Counted from the stretch's first letter, positions 53,322 through 62,912 are shown. The stretch is DNA of 64,000 bases from Rickettsiales bacterium (GCA_028279475.1 JANQNR010000012.1:1-64000); one strand, 5' to 3'. A program made the numbers and translations. The notes: generated from the letters alone by a model not told the origin.

Positions 53322-54317
53322 TTACCCGATATGCACGGTGCCTTTTGCTTGCGCTTTGGTTGGCTCAGGATTGGCAGGCGTGTCCGGCGCATCAACCTCC
53401 TGACCCTGTGAGGCACCCCCCAGCACGGAGCTCACAATATTATTCAGCGTATCACCGAACTGCTGCATCGCCGGCTTGACCTGTTCCCGTACCGCACCGG
53501 CGATTACCACATGTGCATAATTTTGTTCCAATTGCTGTGCCACTTGCGACCCAACGATCCCATCCGGCGCAATACCCGTTTCTTTTTGGAAGGCAATGAC
53601 GGCATCACGAGTGTTTTTACCGAAATGATTATCGACATTCAAGACAATCGGCTTACCATCTTCACCTTGAAGCTGCGCCGCATTGAGCATGCGTTGCAGA
53701 TCGCCCACCTCCTCATGCACCGATCCGATCTGGCCATTCGGCGCCATGCCGAGTAGCTCTTTGAAGATTGGTTCCTTTGATTCTGTTTTTTGAGGTGTGT
53801 CTGGCTGAGGGGTAGCGGCTGCCGGAGTTTCCTGCGATAACTGGACAGTGTCGGGAGCCGAACCCGTTTCTTTGTTTTCAAAACCAGGATTGTTGGCGAG
53901 GAACTCGTTTGCTTCCTCGATAGTCTCATCATTATCTTTAATCTGGTCATCAAGCTTTCTTAGCTCGGGGTCTTGTGTTTCAATCGGAACTTTGGTACTA
54001 GCAGCCGGCCAGCGGCTCTCAAACTCTTGCAGGATCGTCTTATTGTTAGCGATCGAATCTTCACGTACCAATATATTATGCAGATGCCTCTCATCATCGG
54101 CACCGAATATATGCTGTAAAATCGCTGCATGCGCAGGATGGTCTTTTTGCAGCTTTTGTAAATGCTCACCTGCATTGACCGTCTGCTCGGTAAGATACTT
54201 ATAATGGAAACTATCTTTGCTTTTTAGCTCTGACTGACGCTCCTTGTAACCAACGATCTTTTCTGCCAGCTCTTTTGCCCGCTCCTGAAATTCAATTTCC
54301 GACACTGGTTTGGCCAT
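53322..54317 (-). CDS. Peptidoglycan-binding-domain protein with coiled-coil N-terminus (1)
   Basis: A 331-residue protein. Residues 1-150 are charged and likely coiled coil (EIEFQERAKELAEKIVGYKE). A Pro/Thr/Gln linker follows. Residues about 205-270 are a PG_binding_1 domain (VGDLQRMLNAAQLQ, DNHFGKNTRDAVIAFQKETG, PDGIVGSQVAQQLE). There is no signal peptide. ATG 54317 is chosen because GGAGG lies five bases upstream. The neighbouring upstream gene has the same architecture. Confidence 0.8.
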   Translation of the reverse strand: MAKPVSEIEFQERAKELAEKIVGYKERQSELKSKDSFHYKYLTEQTVNAGEHLQKLQKDHPAHAAILQHIFGADDERHLHNILVREDSIANNKTILQEFESRWPAASTKVPIETQDPELRKLDDQIKDNDETIEEANEFLANNPGFENKETGSAPDTVQLSQETPAAATPQPDTPQKTESKEPIFKELLGMAPNGQIGSVHEEVGDLQRMLNAAQLQGEDGKPIVLNVDNHFGKNTRDAVIAFQKETGIAPDGIVGSQVAQQLEQNYAHVVIAGAVREQVKPAMQQFGDTLNNIVSSVLGGASQGQEVDAPDTPANPEPTKAQAKGTVHIG

Positions 54318-54384
54318 GGGTTCCTCCTTATGTGCTGTGCTGGCGCACACACATTATGTTGCGTTCTCCCCTTTCTTTTCTTTC

Positions 54385-54444
54385 GTCACTCCGGCGAAGG
54401 CCGGAGTCTCATTGCACCAGATACCGGCCTTCGCCGGTATGACG
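54385..54444. repeat. Family C palindromic repeat
   Basis: GTCACTCCGGCGAAGGCCGGAGT followed by ATACCGGCCTTCGCCGGTATGACG. It is nearly identical to units in the 9531-9681 cluster and lies between the two peptidoglycan-binding-domain genes. Confidence 0.85.
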
Positions 54445-54578
54445 GGTTGACGGAAGCTCTGCCTTTGTCCTGTCGCAACTATCCGCGATGCAAGAGAAGC
54501 GATGCACCATTTAAATAACACTATAGCACGCTACAAGTAAAGTACAAGAATAGATTTTGTTTTAACTAGTACAGCACA

Positions 54579-55739
54579 TCAGGCTTTTTCAATTACATCA
54601 TCCAGAGAAGACTTTGGCTTGCCATTTGGCGTACTCGGTGCCGGAGCATTGGTCGCCTCCGGTGCCTCCTTACCCTGATCCTTGCCACCAAGGAAGCCTT
54701 TGACCGCCTCTACCGCCCCCGATGCCGCGAGCAATACCGGATTGCCACTCGCCTGCGCCGCCGTGTCCAGTACTTTCTCAGCCGTCTCCGCAATATTCGG
54801 CTGCTTAGCTGCCGCCGGTTGCGCCGTCGTTGCAGCAGTTGGGGCTGCCTCAGTAGCGTTATCAGGATTGACCTTGTTTTGATCCCCAACCTTTGCATTG
54901 GTAGGATTATCAGCTTTTGTAAGCGTCGGCTTGTTGGATTGATCCGGCTGGCCTTGCTGCTCAGGATTTGATCCAACAAATACTGTAGAATTCTCACCCT
55001 TGGCGATTTGATTATCAATGGCGGCAAGCATTTCAGGACCGACAACTCCCTGGTCTACAGTCACATTAAGCTTTGCCTGCAATTCTCTCACGGCTCGCTC
55101 TGTTTCTGGCCCAAATTTTCCGTCTGGACCATCTGGTCCAACATCAATACCAGCCTCGATCGCCAATCTCTGAATGGCTTCTACATCTGCACCGGAATGG
55201 CCAATACCAAAGACTTTATTAGTAAAACTTGCACTAGGTAACTGATTTGCCACTGGCTCTGCGGTGAGCTGTGGATCGGTTGGCTGAGATTCTTGTTGTG
55301 CGCTTGGATGCTGAGGACTAAATGGCTTTGCCGCTGCATTCTCCTGAGATGCCTGCGCCACTGCGTCTACCTCCTGCAATTCGCCACGCTCGCCCAAAAT
55401 CTCTCTAGTAGCACGGATTTCAGCAAGGTCACGACGTGCATCCATCATCTCTTGGCTCGGACGATAGGTTCGCTTGTTAGAAAACGGCTCTAGCTCTTCC
55501 AGTTTTTCAACTTTTGCCTGAGCTTCTGTCAATGCTTGCTCAGTCGCCTTGTCTTTCAATGCATCATATTTATCAACTTTCTCTGCACGAGCCTGATCCT
55601 GACGCTCTCTACTCATACCATGGCCAGTTGTGTATTTTTGTGGATTATTTTTTATATTATCCACGCTTTCAGCAAGTTGCTGAATCTCTTCCATTGCCTT
55701 CTTATCATATGCTCCCTGAGTGCTTTCATTGATAGCCAT
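54579..55739 (-). CDS. Peptidoglycan-binding-domain protein with coiled-coil N-terminus (2)
   Basis: A 386-residue paralogue in architecture of the downstream gene. The N-terminal 130 residues are strongly charged coiled coil (EEIQQLAESVDNIKNN, EQALTEAQAKVEKLEEL). A disordered linker leads to a PG_binding_1 domain near residues 180-245 (GADVEAIQRLAIEAG, DGKFGPETERAVRELQAKL). The Ala/Pro/Thr-rich C-terminus follows. There is no signal peptide. ATG 55739 has AGAAGGAGA upstream; the longer frame to 55808 is not used. Confidence 0.8.
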   Translation of the reverse strand: MAINESTQGAYDKKAMEEIQQLAESVDNIKNNPQKYTTGHGMSRERQDQARAEKVDKYDALKDKATEQALTEAQAKVEKLEELEPFSNKRTYRPSQEMMDARRDLAEIRATREILGERGELQEVDAVAQASQENAAAKPFSPQHPSAQQESQPTDPQLTAEPVANQLPSASFTNKVFGIGHSGADVEAIQRLAIEAGIDVGPDGPDGKFGPETERAVRELQAKLNVTVDQGVVGPEMLAAIDNQIAKGENSTVFVGSNPEQQGQPDQSNKPTLTKADNPTNAKVGDQNKVNPDNATEAAPTAATTAQPAAAKQPNIAETAEKVLDTAAQASGNPVLLAASGAVEAVKGFLGGKDQGKEAPEATNAPAPSTPNGKPKSSLDDVIEKA

Positions 55740-56143
55740 CACCAATTCTCCTTCTATCTTATTGCCTTGTTGTGCATCGATCGGTGGTGGCCTCCGTGCC
55801 ATTGCCAACCCATGCGGTGTTTGTTCGTATCTTCATCCTACCCATGCTGTGTTACATTTCTGTGAACGGCAGACAACAGTTTTGTGACAATGAATAATAA
55901 ACAAATGGTGTGCGGGGCGTTATTTGGATTCTAGGGATTAGGGACTAGGGTATAGAGGATAGGGTAAAAAAAAACCACTTGGTACCCCACAAAACGCAGA
56001 ACCTGTTTTAGAATCTTTCAGCCATGAGCCGAAAACACTGATTTTCGAGAACCGTAGCGGAGTGTATGTAGAAATACATGAGCAACGGCAGCGGAGAAAA
56101 TCAGTGTTTGCAGGCCATGGGTGGGAGATTATGAAACAGGCCC
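55740..56143. other. Gap with promoter region and family B repeat
   Basis: No ORF of note. It contains the upstream region of the peptidoglycan-binding-domain gene, a degenerate TAGGGATTAGGGACTAGGG tract (about 55930-55970) ending in nine A residues, and the family B repeat at 56002-56140. Confidence 0.7.
56002..56140. repeat. Structured repeat family B, copy 2
   Basis: Inner stem AAACACTGATTTTC (56033-56046) pairs with GAAAATCAGTGTTT (56096-56109). Outer arms CCTGTTT (56002-56008) and AAACAGG (56134-56140) pair, with AGAATCT/AGATT inside. The core GAGAACCGTAGCGGAGTG...GAGCAACGGCAGCGGAG matches copy 1, while the stems differ but remain complementary. Confidence 0.85.
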
Positions 56144-57151
56144 CTAAACGCCCTGCTTCAAATACGGGTCATCGGTATTCAGATAATGCCGCACATAATC
56201 CGCCACTCCGTCTTCCAGAGAAGTAAACGGCGCAACATACCCGGCGGCGCGCAACCGTTCCATGGACGCCTGCGTATAATACTGATAGCGCTCACGAATT
56301 TCCTCCGGCATGTCCTCATAGGTAATCTCCGGCTCCTTACCCAGCGCTTTAAACGCCGCTGTTGCCAGATCAGCGAAGGAACGCGCCTCACCCGTCCCCA
56401 CATTAAACAAACCAGACGCCTGCGGGTTCTCCACGAACCACATCACCACATTCACGCAGTCCTTCACATACACGAAGTCCCGCAATTGCGCCCCGTCCTT
56501 ATAATCCGGGTGGTGCGACTTGAACAGATGCACCGGACGCCCTGCCTGCACATGCGGGAAAATATTGGCCACTACGCTTTGCTGGTCTTCCTTATGATAC
56601 TCATTCGGCCCATACACGTTAAAGAAGCGCAGCCCCACCCACTGCATCGGCTGGCGCTCTTCGCGCTCCAGCGAGCGGGCAATGTAATAATCGAAGCTGA
56701 ACTTGCTCCATGCGTAGGTATTGAGCGGCTGTAATTGCTGCATATAAGCCAATGACGGGTCGTCCTCAAACCCGTGCTCCCCACCACCATAGACCGAGGC
56801 GGAGGAGGCATAGATAAAGCGCTTGTCATTTTCAATGCACCAGCTACGCAAGATTTTCGGCAGCGACACATTCACTTCCAGCGCTAAATCGCCATTGGTC
56901 TGCGTTGTGGAGGACAGCGCCCCCAGATGGATGATCGCATCCAGTGTATCGCGATTGCTCTCCAACCAGAAAAACATTTCATTGGGAGAAATTACCTCAT
57001 CCGGTGGAAATCCACTGAGATTACGCCATTTATCCTGCTCACCCAGGTAATCCGCCACCACTACGCGATCCTTCGGATAGCGCTTTACCAGTTCCGCCGC
57101 AATATTCGACCCGATAAACCCCGCTCCGCCGGTAACCAGAAAACTACGCAT
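56144..57151 (-). CDS. hldD: ADP-glyceromanno-heptose 6-epimerase
   Basis: A 335-residue NAD(P)-dependent short-chain dehydrogenase/epimerase of LPS heptose synthesis. The Rossmann motif VTGGAGFIGSNIAAEL, the heptose-epimerase stretch DYLGEQDKWRNL, the catalytic SSASVYGGGEHGF and YAWSKFSFD, and RFFNVYGPNEYHK are all present. Together with lptE it shows that the organism builds LPS. The promoter region is shared with the divergent trpS. Confidence 0.94.
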   Translation of the reverse strand: MRSFLVTGGAGFIGSNIAAELVKRYPKDRVVVADYLGEQDKWRNLSGFPPDEVISPNEMFFWLESNRDTLDAIIHLGALSSTTQTNGDLALEVNVSLPKILRSWCIENDKRFIYASSASVYGGGEHGFEDDPSLAYMQQLQPLNTYAWSKFSFDYYIARSLEREERQPMQWVGLRFFNVYGPNEYHKEDQQSVVANIFPHVQAGRPVHLFKSHHPDYKDGAQLRDFVYVKDCVNVVMWFVENPQASGLFNVGTGEARSFADLATAAFKALGKEPEITYEDMPEEIRERYQYYTQASMERLRAAGYVAPFTSLEDGVADYVRHYLNTDDPYLKQGV

Positions 57152-57314
57152 GTATCACCCCTATTAATAGATTCACAATCGTTACCATACCTAAAATATA
57201 ACAGGATGTCATGTGTTTTGCTGGCATTCTTGCGTTAGTAGACGATAAAATATCGACGCACATGTGACAGATAGGCTATAACGGTGCCACAGTAAGGAAC
57301 AAGGACGCATCTTC

Positions 57315-58319
57315 ATGACACAGGGACGTATTCTCTCCGGCATTCAGCCGACCGGCAACATGCATCTGGGCAATTATCTGGGCGCGATCCGCCACTGGGT
57401 CAGGCTGCAACAGGACTATGATTGCCTGTTTATGATGGCGGATTTGCATGCCATCACGGTGGCCTATGACCCGGAAACGCTGCGGGATACCATCCGACGC
57501 ACCGCCGCCGCCTATATTGCCAGTGGCATCGACCCAGATCGCTGCTCCCTGTTCGCACAATCCACCATTTCCGGCCATGCGGAACTGGCCTGGATTCTCA
57601 ACTGCCATACGCCGCTGGGCTGGCTCAACCGCATGACCCAGTTCAAGGAAAAGGCAGGCAAGAAGAAAGACATGGCCAGCCTTGGCCTCTATGGCTACCC
57701 GGTGCTGATGGCCGCCGACATTCTGCTCTACAAAGCCACCCATGTTCCGGTTGGCGAAGATCAGAAGCAGCATCTGGAACTTTGCCGCGACATTGCCGGC
57801 GCGTTTAATCGTTTCGTAGAGCAGGACTATTTCCCACTCCCGGAACCGATGATTCTGGGGGAAGCCACCCGGGTCATGAGCCTGCGTGACGGCACCAACA
57901 AAATGAGTAAATCCGACCCGTCCGAGATGTCACGCATTCACCTGGACGATGATGCCGATACCATTGCCAAAAAAATCAAAAAAGCCAAGTCGGATATGGA
58001 GCCAGGTATTACGTATGATCCGGAAGCGCGCCCGGAAGCATCCAACCTGCTGACCATCTATGCCGCTATCACCGACCAGAGCACCAAGCAAGCACAGGAG
58101 GAGTGTGAGTCATTAAATTTCGCTGCATTCAAAGAACGGTTGGCTGACGCGCTGGTGGCTCATATGGAACCCATCACCAAACAGTTCAACCTGCTGATGA
58201 ACCAGCCTGCTTATCTGGATGGCATCCTCTCTGACGGACAGGCCAAAGCCGCCCTGATCGCCGACGCCCACATGGAAGATATCCGCGAACTGGCCGGATT
58301 TTACCGGCCACAAGGATAA
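57315..58319 (+). CDS. trpS: Tryptophanyl-tRNA synthetase
   Basis: A 334-residue class I synthetase. The HIGH-type motif is PTGNMHLGNYLGAI and the KMSKS motif is GTNKMSKSDPS. PVLMAADILLYKATHVPVGEDQKQHLEL is the standard ATP/Trp-binding stretch, split by normal variation. Length is typical. A membrane protein gene starts 8 bp after it. Confidence 0.97.
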   Translation: MTQGRILSGIQPTGNMHLGNYLGAIRHWVRLQQDYDCLFMMADLHAITVAYDPETLRDTIRRTAAAYIASGIDPDRCSLFAQSTISGHAELAWILNCHTPLGWLNRMTQFKEKAGKKKDMASLGLYGYPVLMAADILLYKATHVPVGEDQKQHLELCRDIAGAFNRFVEQDYFPLPEPMILGEATRVMSLRDGTNKMSKSDPSEMSRIHLDDDADTIAKKIKKAKSDMEPGITYDPEARPEASNLLTIYAAITDQSTKQAQEECESLNFAAFKERLADALVAHMEPITKQFNLLMNQPAYLDGILSDGQAKAALIADAHMEDIRELAGFYRPQG

Positions 58320-58327
58320 CAGGCTTC

Positions 58328-58945
58328 ATGCGGTTCCTGCGACGTCTGTTACGCCTACCGCTGCGCCTTGCCTGGTTGGGCATCTGGCACGGTGTCTATT
58401 ACTTTCTCAAACGCCCGGTACGGTTGTTCTATCTGGCCGGTATCCTGCTTGGTGGTCTGCTGGTGCTATTCTCCATGCAAACGCCAAAAACACCTGATCT
58501 GGCCGACGTTCCGGCGACTTCGCAAACCATACAGACTCCGGCACAGGTGACACAATTACCGAAAATTCAGGGTAGGATTCGCAATGCTAACAGTGCGTTC
58601 ACTAAGACGCTGCTAGCAACGATGCCACCAACCGACCTGCAAACCTACTCCACCAATTTTATCCATGCCATGAACCATACGCATGCCGGACAGCCCTATC
58701 GCTGGCTGGTCTCCGATCTATTGTTTGGAGAAATCATCCCGGACGCACCGTTTCAGGCGAAATCCGGTGTGTATTGCCGTAAATTCCGGGAACTCATCAG
58801 CTATCAGAGGCAGCATGAACGCTATAAGGGCATGTCGTGCCAACGCAAAAGCGGCGGCTGGTGCCGTCTGCGCCCCAACAGCACCCCCAGCTGTGAAATC
58901 GGCTCTCCCAACCGTTTTCGGGTGTTTTTAAAGAATTTATTATAG
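58328..58945 (+). CDS. Membrane-anchored protein with a surface-antigen-like C-terminal domain
   Basis: A 205-residue protein. The N-terminus is basic (RFLRRLLRLPLRLAWLG) and followed by a membrane helix near residues 35-50 (FYLAGILLGGLLVLF). The Pro/Thr linker leads to a C-terminal domain with spaced cysteines (SGVYCRKFRELISYQ, GMSCQRKSGGWCRL) resembling the tail of the Rickettsia 17-kDa/RT0821 surface-antigen fold. The resemblance is by pattern only. Probably periplasmic. Confidence 0.65.
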   Translation: MRFLRRLLRLPLRLAWLGIWHGVYYFLKRPVRLFYLAGILLGGLLVLFSMQTPKTPDLADVPATSQTIQTPAQVTQLPKIQGRIRNANSAFTKTLLATMPPTDLQTYSTNFIHAMNHTHAGQPYRWLVSDLLFGEIIPDAPFQAKSGVYCRKFRELISYQRQHERYKGMSCQRKSGGWCRLRPNSTPSCEIGSPNRFRVFLKNLL

Positions 58946-58965
58946 CGGTTGCACCTATTTTCATC

Positions 58966-58986
58966 ATTCCGGGTCAAGCCCGGAAT
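58966..58986. repeat. Short family C palindrome
   Basis: ATTCCGGG-TCAAG-CCCGGAAT. It is a minimal unit matching those at 9655-9681 and 47651-47676. Confidence 0.8.
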
Positions 58987-59096
58987 GCCGGAGAGCTTAA
59001 TTTCCATAGCTGACCAAATGTCATTAGACTGTCATGCATCCTCCCGTAAAATACGCTATAATATGGGATTGAATATGATGGAGATGGTGCACCTGC

Positions 59097-60992
59097 ATGA
59101 ATCTGGGATTACACACACGACAACCAATCTTTGATACTGCCTATTACCTGGCCGACAATCGGGTCATACCGGAGCAGGTGGCGTTCCGCGATGCGCTGAA
59201 CCCCAATACCTGGATTCACCCGGATGACTTGAAACCGGCACGAGAAGGACAGCTGTGGCAACGCCTGGAAAGCGCCTTCTCGGTCGAATATCCAACCTAC
59301 CATGCCAACCCGATGCGCAATAACATCGTCACCAATCTCTATGACCTGATTGCGGTGGACCCAGGACTCAGCACAGAGATTCCAAACATCCCTGGACGGC
59401 AGGAGCACCCCTCCAACCCGTATCAGTACCCGCTGACCCATCTGGTCAACGGCGAACCGTTCCCCCCGCTACTCAGTCCGGCGGAATCTGCAAAACTCAA
59501 GGAAGCAACGGCGTCCTACCTGATTCTGGAATTCGCCCTGGCCGATCGTGGCTATCCCGAATTGCTGGCCAATACGATGAACGCGCTCGCCAGACGCGGC
59601 GTTACCAAACCCAGCGCCGAACACATCTTTCACGAACTTCGCGATGCGCTGGGCGTCAACAGCATCGACCTGATCCGGGCGCTGGACTCCGGCGGTGCCG
59701 ACGGGCTGGCACAAACCGTTGGCATGAGCGGCGAACGCCTGAACAGTATCTACCGGCTCTCCGACTATATTTCCACTCGGGGCTTCCCACTCAATGACGT
59801 CATTAATTGGGAATATGGGCAGCGTAACCCGGCCATGTGGGGCGCTCCGGTCGGACAGATCATTGAGCAGGGCAAACAGATGCGTATTGACGATACGATT
59901 CAGAGCTATCGCAATGCCGTCGAAGCGCACCCAATCTTCCCCGATCAGCGCAAAAACGAGGCATTGGTTGTTGCCGCGTTGGACAACGTCCCGCCACTAC
60001 TTTCAGAACTGTTTTTTGAAGAAGGTGGCCAAATCATCTTCACGCAAGAGAATGATTTACGAAATGTGCTGGGCGGTGGGTATCTTGGGCTGCACCTGAG
60101 TTATGAGTCCCCACGCAATTCCATGCATGCTATCCGGCAAGTATACTTATCGCAAGACCTTGGCTTACCAAAAAATACCGGCACGCTCGTGCATGAATTG
60201 CACCATCTATTTTATCCGCGCGGCTATATCAGCCCCCAAGAAGCAATGCATGGCGACACCTTACTGGAAAGTGACGAACAGCGCATTCTAAAGCTCAAAG
60301 AACTGGTAGAAACCTTCCAGACCGGCACGCCACAGCAACAGGCCAGTGCCATTGCGACGCTAGACAGCCCGGCCATGGCTGCACACGGGTTGCGCTTTTC
60401 CAATATATTGGAAAGCGTATCCATGGAAACTTTCATTGGTGCAGTCAATGAGGCATACCATTTCCTACAAATGGAATCCCCGTCTTACGGTTCCATCCCG
60501 ACCTATCATGATCCGTTCTCCCGCTTTAATGAGATTATCCCCCGTTACGCTGAGAAGCGCTATGTGGTGCACCGGGATCACCCGGAGATTCTTGACTTTA
60601 TCGCACCAGGCATTACCGAAATGTATCAGGACATCTACCTGCCGCATCTTCAGCGCCGTCTGGATCATATTCGCCAGACGCGTCCGTCCCGCATGGATGG
60701 TGTGTCACCACAAACGATTCCTTCCACCGTAACCCTACCACCAACATCGGACAACGTGATCCTGATGGATGGTATCGAAATTACGCCCCCTCGTACCGCT
60801 TCTGCGCAATTGACTGAACAGGAACCTACACGTACGGACAATCAGCTATCCTGCCCAGAGGGAGAGGAGCCCTGTATCGCCGCCGTACAAGCAAGAGCCT
60901 CTGGCATCCCGACCACCCATATTGAAGGACTTCGTCTTCAGGCCGACCGCATGGCGCCAGCGGATCAACAGCAGCCAAGCATACCAACATAA
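59097..60992 (+). CDS. Hypothetical protein with HExxH zinc-protease motif, 631 residues
   Basis: The family is not recognised. Residues 366-370 read HELHH in NTGTLVHELHHLFYPRG, the zinc-ligand and catalytic motif of zincin metallopeptidases, with acidic residues downstream (LLESDEQRI, about 395-403) as possible third ligand. The surrounding layout (hydrophobic strand before the motif: GGGYLGLHLSY) also fits a zincin. The N-terminal half is helical and polar; the C-terminal 90 residues are Pro/Thr-rich. No signal peptide is visible. It might be a secreted effector peptidase; that is inference. Confidence 0.65.
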   Translation: MNLGLHTRQPIFDTAYYLADNRVIPEQVAFRDALNPNTWIHPDDLKPAREGQLWQRLESAFSVEYPTYHANPMRNNIVTNLYDLIAVDPGLSTEIPNIPGRQEHPSNPYQYPLTHLVNGEPFPPLLSPAESAKLKEATASYLILEFALADRGYPELLANTMNALARRGVTKPSAEHIFHELRDALGVNSIDLIRALDSGGADGLAQTVGMSGERLNSIYRLSDYISTRGFPLNDVINWEYGQRNPAMWGAPVGQIIEQGKQMRIDDTIQSYRNAVEAHPIFPDQRKNEALVVAALDNVPPLLSELFFEEGGQIIFTQENDLRNVLGGGYLGLHLSYESPRNSMHAIRQVYLSQDLGLPKNTGTLVHELHHLFYPRGYISPQEAMHGDTLLESDEQRILKLKELVETFQTGTPQQQASAIATLDSPAMAAHGLRFSNILESVSMETFIGAVNEAYHFLQMESPSYGSIPTYHDPFSRFNEIIPRYAEKRYVVHRDHPEILDFIAPGITEMYQDIYLPHLQRRLDHIRQTRPSRMDGVSPQTIPSTVTLPPTSDNVILMDGIEITPPRTASAQLTEQEPTRTDNQLSCPEGEEPCIAAVQARASGIPTTHIEGLRLQADRMAPADQQQPSIPT

Positions 60993-60993
60993 T

Positions 60994-62265
60994 TTACTCC
61001 TGAAACTCTTCCCTGTCCGGAATCCGTGAAAAGGCGATTTTGGTGCCGGTGGCCTGCGTCGCTTTTCCCAGCGTCGACGCCATGGTGACCGTACCACGAC
61101 CATAGCGCTGATTCAGCGTATCCATCACTCCCGACAAACGGTCATGGGCTTCGGCCTCCCGTACCACCTCCGGCGCATCGAATAAATCCGGCTGCACCTG
61201 CGCATCCGCAACCAACCCATGCAACGTAATCGACGTTTTCTTGATACGTGGCTGCACTTGACCGGTCATACGCACCAGACGCTCCCAGAGCAATTCCCAG
61301 TGCTGTTGCAGATGGATATGGTCATGCAGCGGAGTAAACTGGCGATCCAGTGCAAAGCGCTGCCCGGATTCCGTGCGCAAACTAACCGTCAGCAGCGTCG
61401 TATGATAGCCCAGCCGCCGCATTCGGCTGACTGCTTTTAACAACAGACGTTGCGATACCAGCCGCGCCATCGGTTCCGGACGATTCTCCGGTGCATGCAC
61501 ATGACTATGCCCCACCGTACGGCGCTGGCTCGGCTCGCTTTCCAGTTCCACACCACGCAATTTATACCACATCCGCTCTCCGGCAACACTATGCCACAAG
61601 GCACGCATATGCTTGGGCGGAACGGCATAGAGCTGTTCCATCGTCGAAATGCCTGCCTTGTATAAGCGATGCTGCATCCCACGCCCCAACCCCGGAATAT
61701 CATTAAATGACAACGACAATAATTTCCCTGGAATATCGTCCGGGCGAATCACTACCAACCCATCCGGTTTTTGTAATTCCGTTGCCACCTTCGCCAAAAA
61801 CCGATTCGGTGCAATCCCGATCGAACAACGAATCTGCGAACCTACATCCCGGTATATTCCCTGCTTGATCCGTTTTGCCAGTGCCACCGCTTCCGAAACA
61901 CGACGTTCGCTTACATCCAGCTCACACGCCACCTCATCAATCGACGCCACGTCTGCCACCGGGATATGCCGGTCAATGCTTTCCAGAATGTGGTGATGAA
62001 ACGTCACGTAATGCTCATGATTGGCCGGCACGCAGATCAATTCCGGACATAAACGTTTTGCCTCGTAAATACGCGTACCGGTACGAATGCCATAGGCCTT
62101 CGCCTCGTAACTGGCGGCAATGGCACACGTCGCCTCCGTTTCCAATGGCACGACCGCTACCGGCTTCCCGCGAAGTTCCGGGTGCAATTGCTGCTCGACG
62201 GACGCGAAATAGCTGTTGAGATCGAGAAACATCCAGCGAATGGAAGTGGGCGCAATGAGAGACAT
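60994..62265 (-). CDS. Y-family DNA polymerase (DinB/UmuC-like)
   Basis: A 423-residue translesion polymerase. The catalytic acidic residues are in MFLDLNSYFASVEQQ and VASIDEVACEL. EAKAYGIRTGT, GIAPNRFLAKVATELQKPDG and the HhH segment FNDIPGLGRGM are typical. The long C-terminal little-finger region ends ATGTKIAFSRIPDR, which resembles UmuC/DinB-like proteins of alphaproteobacteria. Unlike ImuB it keeps its active-site residues. It may be SOS-induced, but I see no clear LexA box. Confidence 0.88.
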   Translation of the reverse strand: MSLIAPTSIRWMFLDLNSYFASVEQQLHPELRGKPVAVVPLETEATCAIAASYEAKAYGIRTGTRIYEAKRLCPELICVPANHEHYVTFHHHILESIDRHIPVADVASIDEVACELDVSERRVSEAVALAKRIKQGIYRDVGSQIRCSIGIAPNRFLAKVATELQKPDGLVVIRPDDIPGKLLSLSFNDIPGLGRGMQHRLYKAGISTMEQLYAVPPKHMRALWHSVAGERMWYKLRGVELESEPSQRRTVGHSHVHAPENRPEPMARLVSQRLLLKAVSRMRRLGYHTTLLTVSLRTESGQRFALDRQFTPLHDHIHLQQHWELLWERLVRMTGQVQPRIKKTSITLHGLVADAQVQPDLFDAPEVVREAEAHDRLSGVMDTLNQRYGRGTVTMASTLGKATQATGTKIAFSRIPDREEFQE

Positions 62266-62328
62266 AAGATCGCTTGAGTTTTTGCCCAGGATAGTGCATT
62301 TTTGCTGTTTAAGCTAAAGAGAATAGTA

Positions 62329-62865
62329 ATGCCTGACATTGTTTATGACATCCCGGAACGCCATGACGAAGTGCGCGAGCATACACTGGCCGTGCTGGTG
62401 GATAATGAGTTTGGTGTATTAGGGCGGGTGATTGGCCTGTTTTCCAGCCGGGGTTACAACATTACCAGCCTGACCGTAGCAGAAGTTGATGAAGACGCCT
62501 CTCTGTCACGTATTACCATCGTCACCGTGGGTACCGAGCAGGTGATCCAACAGATCAAGACTCTGCTGGAACGCATGGTGCCGGTACACAAAGTCCACGA
62601 CCTGACAGTTGAGGGCGCCTATGTGCAACGGGAGCTGGCGCTGGTAAAAGTGAGCAGCGTCGGCGAGCACCGGGTAGAAGCGCTGCGTATTGCCGATATT
62701 TTCCGCGCCCGCTCCGTCGATGCCACAACAGAATCCTTTATTTTCGAATTGACTGGCAAACCCTCGAAAATTGACAGCTTTATCGAACTCATGCGTCCAA
62801 TCGGCATGGTCGAGGTCGCCCGCACCGGTGCCGCCGCCATGGCTCGCGGGGCAGAAGGGTTTTAA
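62329..62865 (+). CDS. ilvH: Acetolactate synthase small (regulatory) subunit
   Basis: A 178-residue ACT-domain protein. HTLAVLVDNEFGVLGRVIGLFSSRGYNITSLTV is the standard ACT start (split by variation), and VEGAYVQRELALVKVS and FELTGKPSKIDSFIELM follow. It confers valine feedback on the catalytic subunit of branched-chain amino acid synthesis. ilvB/ilvI is usually immediately upstream, but here an unrelated, opposite-strand polymerase gene is. ATG 62329 is preferred over the longer frame. Confidence 0.95.
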   Translation: MPDIVYDIPERHDEVREHTLAVLVDNEFGVLGRVIGLFSSRGYNITSLTVAEVDEDASLSRITIVTVGTEQVIQQIKTLLERMVPVHKVHDLTVEGAYVQRELALVKVSSVGEHRVEALRIADIFRARSVDATTESFIFELTGKPSKIDSFIELMRPIGMVEVARTGAAAMARGAEGF

Positions 62866-62881
62866 CAAGATTATTCTTTGC

Positions 62882-62912
62882 TTGACGCATAACGCTTTAA
62901 CCCCTATATGAT
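62882..62912 (+). promoter_or_regulatory. Promoter overlapped by the Fur box
   Basis: TTGACG (62882-62887) with TATATG (62905-62910, 17-base spacer) or TATGAT (62907-62912, 19-base spacer) as -10 element. The -10 region overlaps the Fur-like site, so repression by binding is plausible. Confidence 0.5.
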
